Below are positions 21,720 to 34,510 of a DNA stretch of 64,000 nucleotides, one piece after another; the first letter of the stretch is position 1, and each line of letters begins with the position of its first letter. Made by a program: the position numbers and the translations under genes. The notes beneath the pieces were generated by a model that ran no database searches, was not told where the DNA came from, and saw nothing but the letters and a program-made list of their open reading frames with translations. This DNA comes from Eumeta japonica. Lineage: Eukaryota; Arthropoda; Insecta; Lepidoptera; Psychidae. The DNA is taken from NCBI GenBank assembly GCA_005406025.1, contig BGZK01000731.1, forward strand, positions 214,001 to 278,000, given 5' to 3'.

Positions 21720-23682
21720 TTAGTGTGTCGCGTAAAAAGGTTTTTCTTATTTTATAAATAAAAATGAAAGTAAAATCCATTTGGTTTTACTGTTTATGAT
21801 ATCTAGTTTTGATACCATGAAATAGGTGATACCATTTTAAAAAAGGAAAACGGTGTCCCACCATTTTTTTGTTGTTTTTCTGGCCACCAAAATGAATGAT
21901 TCTAACGTCAAGATTCCATACAATTTGAAGTTTTATTACAAAAAAGGGACATATACGAGACAAACCCAGAAAGAAATTTGTGACGTTTAGGGATCTAATG
22001 TAGTATCAGTAAGAGTAGCACAAAAGTGGTTCAAGCGTTTCAGTTCGGTAATTTTGATGTCAAAGATGAACCTCGCTCTAGGCGATCTAATACCGACGAA
22101 GTCGAAGCCATTTTGAAAAAAGTAGAGCAACATCGGCATTTTAACTCTTGCGACATATATGAAGAGCTGGAAATTGGCAGCAAAACAGTTTTAACCCATT
22201 TGAAAAAAGCTGGATATACAAAAAAGCTCCATGCTTGGGTTCCACACAGCTCCCTAAAATAAATCTGATGAATTATGTACTCATTTACGATTCTCTATTG
22301 AAACATAATGAAACCGAACCGTTTTCGAAAAGATTGATCACTGATGTTGAAAAATATATTACTTAGGAAAAGAATATGGGAAAAATATGATAGTTAAATG
22401 GAAAATAAGCTTCACAAACTATAGTAAAACCAAAACTAATTCACAATAAATTGATACCATGTGTAGGGTAAGTTTGGAAGGGTATTAATCATTAGGAACT
22501 CTTACCGCCGAGCAAAACCATCAATTCGGATTTTTAGCGCCAACAGACATGAAACTTGAGCAAAAAATAGAGAAAAAACTGGCCAAGAGTTGAAAAAAGT
22601 ACGTTGTTACATTTTTTTCATGTTTCCAGCACAGTATACTTATAAGCACTTTAGTCGCCTATAACTGGAAAAACAAGTAGGTGTGTCGACTATTAAACTA
22701 GTGTAAACTAAAGTGCATTAGCAAAAGAGCATATCTTCATGGGATTTACGTTCTTCTGTTGAGAAGCGCAGTTTTTCGGCAATAAATCAAAAAACAGTAT
22801 ACCCCACAATATACCAAAACGTTTTCTTCGAAAGTATTTATTAAGTTCTATTTTCTTTATTTTTCTGGACATACTGTTTGAAAAATAGACTGTGGGGACA
22901 CAATTTCTACAATTTCCAGAGCGATTATTTGCGAAATTATTCAAGTAACCAGAAAAATTGCTTAGATAACTTAATGTGTTTTTAAAAGAATTGTCAAAAT
23001 ATATGTCACTCGTTGATGTTTGCTGAAAAAAATTTTTTCGGCTTCTGTTAGTGTATGGCGTGCTCCCCCTAAAAATATTTATTTTTTTTATTTAACCATC
23101 ATACTAAGTAGCGGCTTATACAAGACATCTACACTATAAATTACATCTATATACGTTTTGTAGTTTTTCATAAAATGCCTGTGATATACGGACGATGAGC
23201 ATGACGAAACTATAAGGGTTTCGTTTTTGCCATTTTGGCTCGGAACACAAAAAAACGGCTGGCATTTATCAACAAACAGGTTGTGGTTTTTCACTATGAA
23301 AACATCATACCACACACATCTTTAAGTACGTAACAGATATTGAGAGAGTTTGGTTGGAAAATGTTAATGTATCCATCATATAATCCTGACCTTGCATTCT
23401 AAGATTTTCACCTGCTTTGGTCGTTTGAGAATTCTTCAGATGGTGTTAGGTTAACATCAAGAGAGGACTGTCAAAATCACGATACTTGTTGCACTTTTTT
23501 TGATCAGAAGTCCGAACTTTCTTCAGCTATGGGATTAGGCCACTATCTACAAAATAGCAACAAGTTGTTGAACGTGATGACATTTATTTATAAGAATTGA
23601 ATCGAAATAAAATATGAAGAAAATCTGTATCTAAAATTTTGAATTTGTGTATAAAATATGAAAAAAAAATTGTCCGACCTTA
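21720..23682 (+). mobile_element. mariner transposon, full length but dead and interrupted
   Basis: Both ends are visible. The left end is TTAGTGTGTCGCGTAAAAAG. The right end, read inward, is TAAGGTCGGACAATTTTT, like the end at 60711. The transposase starts near 21892 (MNDSNVKIPY). An open stretch at 22026-22262 holds the paired helix-turn-helix linker: FGNFDVKDEPRSRRSN, KVEQHRHFNSCDIYEELEIG and TVLTHLKKAGYTKKLHAWVP. Then come ETEPFSKRLIT and QTIVKPKLIHNKLIP with several stops. After an insertion (22600-23262) it resumes INKQVVVFHYENIIPHTS, where the second catalytic Asp ('FHQDN') is Glu. It continues REFGWKMLMYPSYNPDLA, with a stop before the third Asp. Without the insertion the length is about 1.3 kb, the normal mariner size. 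Confidence 0.9.
22600..23262. mobile_element. Insertion of about 660 bp inside the mariner
   Basis: This sequence separates mariner codons that should be nearly adjacent. It contains the 11040-11110 repeat in reverse (about 22660-22720) and, at 23190-23252, ACGAAACTATAAGGGTTTCG with GCCATTTTGGCTCGGAAC. The latter is one end of a very common lepidopteran repeat also present at 37161-37915. It is probably a nonautonomous element, or two stacked ones. I could not define target duplications. Confidence 0.65.
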
Positions 23683-23689
23683 TATAACA

Positions 23690-25125
23690 TTTTAGATCAT
23701 CTATCAGGTAGAATGTTCCGCCGAAATGACTATATTTAGTTATCAATATTATTGTCTCTATATCTGAAATTTGAAAGTGTCTTATGTTTTTTTTCGTTTT
23801 TAAATAAATAAATTTTCAAACACCTGGCTAAGATTCAAACACCATTAACTAATAAGACTTTTTTTCAACTCCTTAAATTTAAAGTTAAATTTAAAGGTAT
23901 AAATATTCAAAAATTCTTTATAAATAATGCTTATGAAAAAATTTACTTCTTAAAAATTCAACCGTTGATTAAATCTCACTACTTTTCAACCAGGTCTGTA
24001 TTTTTTGTAATCTTGATTTAATAAAAGAAATATTGTACAAGTTCACGGTGCTCCAAGAACATATCCAACAGTATCTAACAGCTTTCCAACAGATTGAAGC
24101 TTACGACGCCTTTTACAAAGTAATTGACAATTTTAACGATTTTCGGTTAACAATTTATTTGTGAATTTGAAGCATGTAACGAACGATTACTAACGAAACC
24201 GCTGCAACGTTTTTTTTTTCGTTCTACAAAATAATTGTATTAAATCATAGACAACGACTTAAACAGGACGATGCTTTCTTTTGTTACCGAACCTCGCTAA
24301 AGTATCAGAAAAATATACGAATGAAAACGGACAACTTAAAATCCGTTTGTCCCTTAATACGCTTCGGGTTTGTTCGAGCACATCGATTGAAAACTTTCGA
24401 AGCTTCGAGAATTCAATACCTACCGAGTATAAATGGTACCTAAATAGCCACTCTGTGTAAAGGACGAACCGAGAAAGATTTTCTTTTTCTGATCCTTGAT
24501 TTCCGTTCATTTTCCTAAACGGATTAATTGGGAAAAAAACTGTCTGATCTCCCTAGTGGCCTCCTACCTGTTAAGATGTTTTTTTTTTGTTCAACACCTT
24601 CGAGATTTTACGAAGTACTAACGTCGGATTCATCTTTCGTTTGTGAAAAATTCTATGCTTTGATTGGATTTAATGAATGAAAAATATTCACCTTTCACGC
24701 CATCGTTATAGAACTAAATATGAAAAGAATTGTACTTATAAGACACACCACGTACATATTTTAATTCAAATCGCAGTCGATTCTATTAAATTACTGATAC
24801 GTCGTTTATAAAATGCTACCAATTTTCAACTGACTCGATGCGAATCATGTCATTGTAAGTGTAATTTTATTGACCGACCTTGTCTTATTTTTAACTTATA
24901 TAACCAAAAACTTAATTTTAACATTTAATATGACTAAAAAGGCTGAAATTAACGAAATCACCATATACCACATTTCCCTAATCGATACGTATTAGTGGAG
25001 AGGCTACAAGGAAAAATAATGGATTGCGTTAAATAAAGAGAAGCTTTTTTTTGAAGTATAATTGGGCACAATAATTAAGCAACGCATAATTGATAAATTT
25101 TCCCTTCCACTTACCACGTACTTAT
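23690..25125. other. AT-rich spacer
   Basis: Frames such as 24259-24510 (minus, 83 codons) have no recognisable domains. No named repeat is present. Confidence 0.45.
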
Positions 25126-25129
25126 TAAC

Positions 25130-25500
25130 CGACTTCAAAAAGGAAATATGTATGTTTTTTTCGGACTGGATGAGAATGTGGGGGTGCGAGTGCGTGCGCG
25201 CACGCGTGCATGTGTGTACGTGCGTACACACATTTCTTAAAAACTTCTGAACCATTGGTAATTATTTTAGTACTATATACCTACATACTATGAAAAGATT
25301 TTGATCTATTCATATAGTAAAATCATAAGCTATATATCTGTTTGTACGTTTTTGCGTTTGTGCACGTTAATTTCCACAATGGCAAAACTAATTTGAATTT
25401 GGTTTTCAGTGATGTATTGAGATAAGCCTGAGCTAACATTTAGCATTTGTTTTATTTAAATCTATTTTATTTGAATAGCGAACACTTTTCAATTTATTTA
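25130..25500 (+). repeat. Interspersed repeats with alternating purine-pyrimidine tract
   Basis: It starts with the ACCGACTTCAAAAAGG motif. A 45-bp alternating tract (about 25187-25232, including GTGCGTGCGCGCACGCGTGC) follows. From about 25290 the sequence matches 59320-59470: GTGATGTATTGAGATAAG, then TTTAGCATTTGTTTTATTTA. These are pieces of common lepidopteran repeats of unsettled class. Confidence 0.5.
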
Positions 25501-28500
25501 TATTAATCGTTTTACTGAACCAATTCAATAGACGGCGAGAAAAGAGTGAGAATGGGAGCAGAATGGAGAACTATCGAAAAAATACCTACAATAGATTTTC
25601 ATGCCAATGAGAAAGACCTGCGAATAGAAATTAATTCATGATACATTATATTATTGTTCCTAGGACCTTCATCTACACGTAGGTTTTAAACATTTGGATG
25701 CTATACTTCATTATTACCTCGTGTATTCTGTATTCCTAGGTGGATTTTATATGAAACACTTTTTATCATTTCAGTAGAAGTCAAGGTTACCCAACCTTTA
25801 ACCTTAATGGAATAATCTAGTTTTATACGTTATATTTATGAGATTATTTGATTTTGAGCATATTTTATGTACTTCAATAGAAGTAGAAACAGAAAACCTT
25901 AAGAGGGAATGAATCTCTTACGCAGTAGTATATACACGGGGCAATTTGCTCAGCCCAATAAATTCTTTGGTAAATATTTGAAAAATCCATTATCAGTGTC
26001 CTATGGTTTTAGGTCTTAATTCATAATATTTGTAAGTTAAATATATATAGTTGATGAACACGATTCTTTGCCTAAGAACTTTCATTACCTAGAGTATTAT
26101 GTACATAAATACTCTTTTCTCAATGGCTATAAGGACCTTGTAATACAAATTAAATTTCTTTGCCCACTTTTTCTTAAACCACCATTAGTTTAGTAGCTAA
26201 TTTTCTCTAAGCGGAGAATTTCATTTCAGCAATGTGTTTTGAAGTCTTTCTATAAGTTTATAAATTTGTTACAAAGACATTGGAATTCCTTTAAAAATCT
26301 AATGATATAGTTATTCCAAAAAAATAGTAACCGTCTCTAAAATCTGTCTAGATTGCTAAAATATTTACTGCAGCTATTTGATACCCTTATTACTTGCACA
26401 TATTTAATATTTTTATGATACAGACAATTAAAACTGCAAATAATATTTTTGTAAGCCCAACAAATTTATTTTAAAATAAGCAAATGTAATGCATTTATAT
26501 TACACAAATATTTGCAATAATTAATTGCAATGGGAACGGTGTCAGCTAAAGTAAAATGAATAAAATATAGACGTAATGAAAGCGACCTACACAAAAATGA
26601 ATAACAAATTGTCAAAGGCAACATCTAAATCTGTCAACACTTGAATACAATATGTACAGTGCATGAATCAAGAGGACGCATAAAATGAAAACCTTATAAA
26701 ATCAGAAACAATTTAACCAACATTAAGCACTAACTTAAGAGTTAGAAGAAATGTATTGAAGCGATAAAAACTATTGAGGCTAAACATACATGTATAAAAA
26801 AGAGAAGATTCACAATTGCGTATTATTAGTACAGCGAAAAATGGCTCAAAGTGTACATTTTGTCTCTGTCTCACATTTTATGATACCATTTTGCTCTGCT
26901 AAAAAAAAATAAAGAAAGGAACATTATTTATCATCTGAAAATTCAACCGAAATGTCATAACATTAAGTTCATTTCGAAATGCAAAGAGTACAAGTAATGA
27001 TCACATTTTTATTGGAAGACGATAAATCGTATTTTTTTCAATTTGTATGTTTTATTCTAAAACAAGGCATCAATGGAGTGGTATAAATATTATTTCATGT
27101 CTTTATTATTGTTTTATGATTGAAAATATGAAAAGAATTATCGAATATTTTTCTTTTTAATAAAGCTTAATGCATTAATCACCTAGGATTAAAATTGATA
27201 TGAAATTTCTAAAGCGTTTATAGCATAGCAATATAAAATTTTCTAATTATTCGTATAATAAAATACGATGACGATTAATTAAACATGAACATGTGTTTGG
27301 TGAACATAGTAGTTACTTTATAATTTGCTAATAAACAAATTCAAATATGATATACTTATTTTTGGAATAGGTTTAATCTACTGTATGATTTCCTTTTAGG
27401 GGTAATTTTAAGATTTGTAAAAATATAAAATAAATGATAAATAAAAAAGGCAACTCAATTAGTATAAGAACAGAGTCTCTATTGGTAAGCGACTGAATAA
27501 TGTTACAACGCAAGAAATACGACACAGGTGTTGCTTAGGCTTATTTTTTTATGTCGGTTTATATCTCGGCTTTTGATGCTATGTTAAATGAGGAAATATA
27601 AAATACTCATTGAATGCTCATTATAATACGTTATTGAACATCTATTATATACAAACTAAATTTCGTTTATGGAAAATAAAAAATACCGTCCTTTTTCATA
27701 GCTTTTTAGGTGTTATTTTTGCATTTTTTAATAGAACACTTCGACGTCGTAACGGAAGGTACGACGAAACTACACTAAATGCAGTGAGAGCTAAACTATC
27801 CGTTTTAGCACTCATTTACTGCGATCGTTTTTGAGTGCGGGACTGTGCATCTTCTCGTTTTGTAGATCAATGAGGCTTAAAGCTAAGAATTAAGCGTGCT
27901 ATATCCCTTCTATATCCTTAAACTGGGTCTTAGTTTTAACAGACTCAGATTTTTCTATGACGATACAAAAGAAACACAGAACAGAATTAAGACTTATAAA
28001 AGACGTAAATTTGTCTAGCGTTACCTAACTTTTTGAGCGGTATGTGGATGGTAAATATCAGTATGTGAATATCAACGCTTTGAGCGACATGGTTTAAAAT
28101 AGTGATAAAAACTGTTACAATAGTTATATTAACACCGGGGTGAAAGGCATAATAAAATATAAATTTTTTGTGACAAATCTTCTTAGGTTAAAGATTTATT
28201 TGCTTTTATATTCCTTAGACACAAAACTGCATAATACTTTATGGTTTCAGTACTGATGAAAAAAATGGATGGTGAATAGGAACAATTTATTGACAGTTTC
28301 TATGAAATTTGAAAATAATATCGTTGTGAAAGAGAATATACATCGTAAAGTATATATTAGGGTGTATGTTATTTACCAAGTTGCCCGTTTTCACTTGGAT
28401 ATCGTCAAAATCGTTTCTGTTTAACCTAAAAAAAATACGATGTCGTTTAACCCTGTCTAAATAACGATATTTTTCCCATTTAATTAAAATGGGGTTTTTG

Positions 28501-28734
28501 CACTTTTTAGCAAATAATTTTTATTTCGTTTATTATACTCTTCAAGTTATCAACAATGCTTGATTCTGCTTCTATAATGATTCGTTAAGATGGGAAAATT
28601 TTCATATTGGCCCAAAAAAATTATTATATAAGTTTTGAAAATATTAAAATTCATTTTTATTGATTTTTTTAGTTATTTTGCTAAATCTACTTACTAGTTA
28701 ATTCTTATTCTGAATTTCGTGTAAAATCTTTTAT
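25501..28734. other. Long AT-rich desert
   Basis: Over 3 kb with no recognisable gene or repeat. The only compositionally different patch is 27740-27900, where a 74-codon frame (27610-27834) ends; it has no known domain. Confidence 0.5.
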
Positions 28735-28769
28735 TTTAAACTCTCAATAATCATTGTTGAGAGTTTAAA
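28735..28769. repeat. Perfect 13-bp-stem hairpin
   Basis: TTTAAACTCTCAA (28735-28747) pairs with TTGAGAGTTTAAA (28757-28769) across a 9-nt loop. It sits just outside the end of the mariner fragment. Confidence 0.85.
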
Positions 28770-28839
28770 TAACCGACACCCCAATATATATTAAAAATGT
28801 TCTTATTAAGCAATAACCGAGAAAGAAAGAATTGAGCGG

Positions 28840-29502
28840 CCGGTAATTTCTTTCTTCTTTAGGAAAGAAACAAACGAACTATTAGCTTTTTGACTATTGT
28901 ATTTTTGTTTCAATAGAGAATCGTAAATGAATAAACGATTTATTAAATTTCTTTCAATGAGCTCGCGTGGGACCCAAGTACAGAGTTTTTTTTGTATATC
29001 CAGCTATTTTGAAATGGGTAAAAAACTGTTTGGTGATCAATTCCCAGCTCTTCAGCTATGTCGCAAGAACTAAAATACCGATCTTGCTCTACTTTTTCCA
29101 AAATAGCTTCAATTTCATCCGTATTAAGTCGACCAGAGAGAAGTTCATTTTTGACATTAAAATCACCGGCCTGAAAACGCTTGAACCAGTTTTGTGCTAA
29201 TTTTACTGATACTACATTAGATCCGTAAATGTTATAAATTTCTTTCTCGGTTTGTCTCCAATTTTTTCCTTTTTTTGCAATAAAACTTCAAAGTGTATGG
29301 AATTTTCACGTCTGATTCATTTAGTTGACAGAAAAGCAATGTAAAAATAGCGGGCCACCGTTTTTAATTTATATTTTTCTTTTTTAAAATGTCATCTATT
29401 TAATAGTATCAAAACTAACCAGATACAAAGAGCACCACCAAAAAAATTTTACTACAACTTTTTACTTATAAAGGAAAAGAAAAAGGTATTTCTCCGACCC
29501 AA
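28840..29502 (-). mobile_element. mariner transposon, 5' half
   Basis: The outer end at 29502 reads, on the minus strand, TTGGGTCGGAGAAATACC, matching the terminal repeat of the copy at 21720. The shared untranslated region (TTTTGATACTATTAAATAG) confirms the same family. The transposase part reads RQTEKEIYNIYGSNVVSV, NWFKRFQAGDFNVKNELL, TDEIEAILEKVEQDRYFS and DIAEELGIDH. A frameshift follows, then KIAGYTKK and VPRELIERNLINRLFIYD. It fades near 28900 before the catalytic core, so it is a 3'-truncated dead copy. Confidence 0.88.
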
Positions 29503-29529
29503 TAATACATTTTTTTCGTGTGAATATAT

Positions 29530-29880
29530 TCGATTCACTATTAATCCGGATTTCTAGATTATCCTCTCAATTTTAGTTCCGGTTATGCTGACGATTCTAA
29601 TAGCGATCTCCATTACGACTCTGATCTCTTAATCAATCTTAATCACGATCCCGATTGTGTTCGATTCCAAGCTCTATTTCACTATGAAATTTATTCTTTT
29701 CTAGACTTCTATTCTGATAAAGCTCTCGATTTTCAATTTGGCTTTCTATTCCAATCTTAATCCTACACGCAATTGCGATTTACCGTCCTTTCTCTGCTTT
29801 CGCCTCTTAATCCAACTTGAATTTCATTATAATCCATCTAGTCATTTAAACCTTGATTAAATACAAACCTTCACACATAA
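29530..29880 (-). repeat. CGATTC-rich interspersed repeat
   Basis: Many degenerate TCTCGATTTTCAATTTGG-like and CACGATCCCGATTGTGTTCG-like hexamers occur between about 29570 and 29820. It lacks clear ends and was assigned by similarity to the other CGATTC-rich copies. Confidence 0.4.
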
Positions 29881-30239
29881 AAACATTAACCCTTACAATT
29901 AGAGAGAGGCAAAAACTACTATTTTAATAATACTTTACAAAGCAAGTGTTGATTTTCCAATTTTACGTTATTGGTATATAATTATATTGATTCGGTAGGA
30001 TTTTGTATTATTGACTATCGAATATCGATAGTGTCACTCTCTACATATTCTTGGAACAAACAACTTTCTTCGCCAGTAGACATCGGATAAATCAATAAGA
30101 ACTTCACTTACATCGAAAGAAAGAGGAAGATTTTACAACTTCAACTCGGCATCATCTTCACTACCACACAGACATACCGCTAGTCCGACCACGTACTTAA
30201 TCGAAGTAACTGCGAAGTTACTTAGTTTATTTTCTAGAG

Positions 30240-30430
30240 CTGTATTACTTAAAGGACGAGGCGAGCGGGCGGGGGCGGCTGGTGTTCAGCTCTCGTTTAA
30301 CGAGCCGCCGGCTCACGTGCCAGCGAACTTTGATTATAAACTGCACCTGTAACAAGTTGTTACGGCGATATTGCCGCCTCTGATTACAACACTGATCTAT
30401 GTGCTTCGAGCGTGTTTTTGCCAAGTTTTA
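30240..30430. promoter_or_regulatory. GC-rich island with E-box and homeodomain-like sites
   Basis: GCGAGCGGGCGGGGGCGG (about 30261) is followed by CTCACGTGCC, TTTGATTATAAAC and GCACCTGTAACAAGTTGTTA. The last part includes a CACCTG E-box and an inverted ACAAGTTGTT. No open frame is present. Dense sites and abrupt flanks suggest a conserved enhancer. A smaller CG patch lies at 30785-30830. Confidence 0.35.
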
Positions 30431-30894
30431 GAATTGGACACTCGTCAACTCAACCATAGAGTTTAGAATAGAATAAGTATCTTGGAGGAATGTCGTTTTT
30501 AGTTACTAGTAAAGAAGGCCCTCAGACGGCGTCGCGCGTAAGAGGAACATAGGAAGATCTTACATTGGCAAAAACTTGTTTTTTTTTTTCAAAAGACTAA
30601 TCTAGATATACAGATATTAATTGCGCTTAATGTATTTATGTCTTTGTCTTGTAGTAAGTAGCACTTAAGATGTTTTCATAAAAACAATTTTTTTCTTAAT
30701 ACATTCCATTGAAACAGTAATTGGAAACTGCTAGAAAATTTAAATCACAAAATAAAACAATCCATGGCAAAATGTTAATTTACGCCCAGCGAGGCGGGCG
30801 GCAAACGGCTTACTGTGTAATCAGGATTAACAGACTTCATATCGTAGAGGGTACTAAGCCGCTTAAGTACATTTATTAGAATGTAAACTGTTCT

Positions 30895-31135
30895 CGGTGT
30901 GAGCTATCGTGGCTCAGTGGTTAAAGGCGTCGTATTCGAAGGGTTTGGTCGATTTTCCTAATTAATTGACCCTTTTAACTGAAGTTAAATCAAACCGCTC
31001 GCCCTGTGCCTCGGAGAGCACATTAAGCCATCGTTTCCGGATGTCGTTACTGCTTTAGTGAGCGGTCTGTGGCTGCTCTCGATCTCTTTGTTCCAGTGTC
31101 GGAGCTTAAGTCCTCCTTCCTTGAGTAAGAAATAA
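30895..31135 (+). mobile_element. tRNA-derived SINE
   Basis: The head is GTGGCTCAGTGGTTAAAGG (A box, about 30909-30927) and GGTTTGGTCGATTTTCC (degenerate B box, about 30942). The body contains CTGTGCCTCGGAGAGCACAT and TAAGCCATCG (about 31001-31035), a string I recognise from lepidopteran SINEs. It ends in an A-rich GAAATAAAAAG. This is a relic pol III retroposon moved by a partner LINE. Confidence 0.8.
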
Positions 31136-31139
31136 AAAG

Positions 31140-32195
31140 ATTACGTAAAGGCACGCCGCGAGAGTGAGGATACTAAAGGTACAACGACAGGGTACGAAAT
31201 ACGAAATACGAAAGGGTACAAAAGGTGCTATAATATAATTATAGCTATAAATAACGACAACATACTGTTCTAACCATAACTTAAACTTTCTAACTTTTAT
31301 CTTTAAAATTAGATGGAAATGTGAATATATAATATACAAAATAATAAAGTCGAAAATGAATGTAATGAACATTAACATGCAGAATGAAAGATTTGGGAAT
31401 TCGATAAGAGAACTTTAAAAATGGTGTATTTAATTAGCCAGAATAAATATGTACTTTTAAGAAAAGAAAACTGAGTGGCTAGGATAAATAGATAAGCAGT
31501 GGGGATAGAGCCACATTTTTATATATGTGAATTTACATTTTTTTTTTTGAAACTGCATCTACGTCCAAAACGCGACTAAACACTAAAGAAACTATTTCTA
31601 GTAAATAAGTAACACCAACACCACACAAGACATGATGTCCAAGAAAAAATTAAAATCCAAAAAAAAAAATTGGACAATTGACCTTGCAAACCAACCCCAC
31701 AGCTACCGAATGTCACATTTTCGGATACTTCGAACCAGAAAAATGGAATGGACGTGGGTGTTTATAAACTTTTGCGCTCTAATTCATCCGTTTTAAAAAC
31801 TGTAGAAGACATTCATAAGACAAAAAAAATATATTCTTCAAATATCTCGTCAAAGATATATTTTGAACTAAGCAATCTTTTTGAAAGGATCTGTATTATT
31901 GGACACAGTTTCATAAGAGTAAAATCTACTCGAATTTTAAAATATCGATCGGTCTATAAACACGAAAGTGTTATTTTTATTATTTTTTTAACTAATATCC
32001 AATAAAAATATCTCTCAATTCAAATGGATTTTATAGCATTCAATGCAGTTTTCAATACAAGAAATCATTACATTTCAAATATTTGTCGGTCTGAAATCTA
32101 AAAACTCTTTTTTAAAATGTTTTCGTTAACGATAATTCTATCTCAAAATATTAGTCGTTGACACAAAACGAACCATATCAATGTTGTTTTTTTTT
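31140..32195. other. AT-rich spacer
   Basis: A short TACGAAA tandem (about 31194-31215) is present. Open frames at 31106-31378 (minus) and 31748-32005 (plus) are AT-driven and lack domains. Confidence 0.45.
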
Positions 32196-32199
32196 CTTT

Positions 32200-32900
32200 T
32201 TCTTATGCGAGAAAAAGGTTAAAAACACTTTATGGTACCGGAAGAGCGTGCGGATGAAAGTCCACTAAACAACGCTCTGACATCATAGCGATTTTGCCGA
32301 CAGCCTGAAGGCTTTAACGGCTTCATCGCACGCGGCGGGTCGCTATGGGAATGCCTTCGGCGCATCACTGTCCTATGTGTGGTTCCTGAGGGACCACTCT
32401 AGCAAAACAGCTCACTAGGCCATCGACGCAGGTCGGCAGGGCCGCGGGAATAATGCCGATGGCGCGGGAAGCGCTTCGATGGCCAAATTTTTTTACATCG
32501 CGATTACTATGGGATCTTACTGTTTCCCTAATACTTCTGGTTTACCGCGTGCGCCTTTCGACCTTTCGCAGTAATGGCGTCAAGGGGGTTGAACAGGGTA
32601 TTTCGTGGCCTTCTAACAAAACGATGAGGAAGATCTGGCTCGTAAGAGACGACTGAAACTAATAACGTAACGTAATAAATCTAAGAACCGCTTCGACGTG
32701 TCCGTCATAAATTTGGGAACTTTAGAAAGTTCTAGGTCCCTTTGAATTACAGCGTTTCTGACACACCAGAGCGCGTCAGTCGCTCTCTTAGAGAATTTGG
32801 TCTCTAGAATTTGAAGCTGATAAATTGCCATTAATGCGACGTGAACAAAACCGGAGACATACGTCGTTGTGAGTCTTGTACCTGCTTATATAAAATACAC
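32200..32900 (-). mobile_element. jockey-like LINE, 3' end: C-terminus of RT and 3' UTR
   Basis: On the minus strand at 32613-32831, ILETKFSKRATDALWCVRNA, VIQRDLELSKVPKFM and DTSKRF match the C-terminal tail of jockey-clade RT proteins ('RATDAPWYVRN..IHRDLELPT...F'). Just upstream, TYVSGFVHVAL corresponds to 'TYAS.VFAHAA'. After a frameshift, FVRRPRNTLFNPLDAI follows (about 32575-32640). The rest, to about 32200, is the GC-richer 3' UTR. The RT core is missing and the copy is 5'-truncated, as is usual for LINE insertions. Confidence 0.8.
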
Positions 32901-33955
32901 TTATTGCGTAATTTCACTTTTCCTTTCCCATTGTTTTGTTTGAGCTGTTAGATAAAAGAACTTTTTCTGACAAGACTGATATGATATCTAATCATTTTTT
33001 TTCTGTTCATGAAAATAATGTGGTCACTTTGAACATTTATTTACTATGTTTTGTTTGGCAAAACTGCTTAATAGCGTACGGATATTATGAATATTTACGA
33101 AAAGATGCATTTTGAAATCCACGTGTATATCACCTAAAACATCATGCTTCTGAACCTCTTACCGCACCGCCCACCACCAGAGTTACTTCCAAGATCTAGA
33201 CCCGTGTCGAAGGCTTTTCGTAACTCGCAAGGACTGTCGCATGCTGACGGCTTCCTTATGTCAACTGACGGTATAAGACGAAGCCGTCAAAGCATTCGAG
33301 TTATGGACATTGCCCACATCATTCCTTCGCGCGGTCTTAATTCCGTACACCCACAAGTATACAGGTATACATAATGAGTTTTATAACATTCTAGTCTAGA
33401 CATATCAATTAATAAAAAATAAAATTAAAATAAACAGTTACCTTGTGAACCATGGTGGTTCTTAAACTAGAAGTCACCAAACTGGATAGAGCCGGTTCTC
33501 CATCCGACCACTCTGGTGCGTAGGTCAAATTTGATATTAGGTAAGAAAACCTGTTATACAACCTCGACTACTTCTAATAGTTACATATAAATTAAATGTA
33601 TATGATAATATTATACAATTTATGAAACGTACCTATATATATAACAGATGTGGTAGTAGTAAACCTCAAATTAAAATTAAACTTTTAAAAAATTTCAATA
33701 GTTAAACGATATTATAAATTATAAAGTTAAGGGTCATATTGTTTATCATATCTGAATAAAGTGGTTGGCGGGCGTGTGCACCTCAAATTATTTTGCATAA
33801 ATGATGGCGCGATATATTTGAAATTTGCTATAAAACAGATTATTTTTAAACGCAAACGATGTAATCTAATGAATCGTTTTAGATGTTTCCATTATCTTCG
33901 CGTTTTTGTGACACTCGCTTCTTCTTCACACTACTTCATACTTCCGCTTGTTCCA
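32901..33955. other. Spacer with a coding-like patch at 33144-33374
   Basis: The patch has a 76-codon plus-strand frame (HADGFLMSTDGIRRSRQS) with higher GC than its flanks. I do not recognise it. It is possibly a piece of a retroelement. The rest is AT-rich. Confidence 0.3.
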
Positions 33956-33959
33956 TACA

Positions 33960-34380
33960 GATTGACTTCTCCCCTCACCGATGCTGATCGCGGATAACTT
34001 CCCGGGCCTACAACCTCAACGTTCATCTCGGGACAAGAAGTTGTTGGACAATTCGCTCGTGACTAGTGATCTAACTCTTTACTCTCTCGTCCGAAAGCAA
34101 CACACCATTACAACCGTATAATATTTTTCTTCGTAAGTAGAACCGCTTTGTATTCGACCCCACGAGTTATTCAACTAATGAAGTAAAGAATAAAAATTAA
34201 CTCTCGAATATTTAATACGTGCAATCGGTTCAGTTCTATCGTTACTCAATCCCGATCCCGAAAGGGAAAATACGTTTAAATGGTTAGTCGTAACCACAAA
34301 GAGGTCCCGAGGCGGTCGCGTTGGCGGCTCATCGGGTTCTAATGTAATCGATTAAAAGTGGTTCGCAGCGTAGGTACCTA
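33960..34380. promoter_or_regulatory. GC-raised island, two blocks
   Basis: The two blocks (about 33965-34060 and 34240-34370) contain CCCGATCCCGAAAGGGA, GGCGGTCGCGTTGGCGGC and TAATCGATTAAAAG, the last a palindromic homeodomain/Cut-like site. No coding is seen. It is a candidate enhancer. Confidence 0.3.
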
Positions 34381-34510
34381 GTCATTCAGGTTTTTTCAGC
34401 CATTCATTTCATACACATTCACGTATTGTTACGCATAGCGACGATATTATCACATGTTACGTGGACACAACCCGCACGGGGCCAGTATGGAGATTCAATA
34501 TATATTTAAG

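Noticed and set aside
19555..33374. Homology between the patches at 19.6 and 33.2 kb
   Set aside because: Only a short string around TTCCTTATGT matches. The rest does not align by eye, so I do not call them copies of one element.
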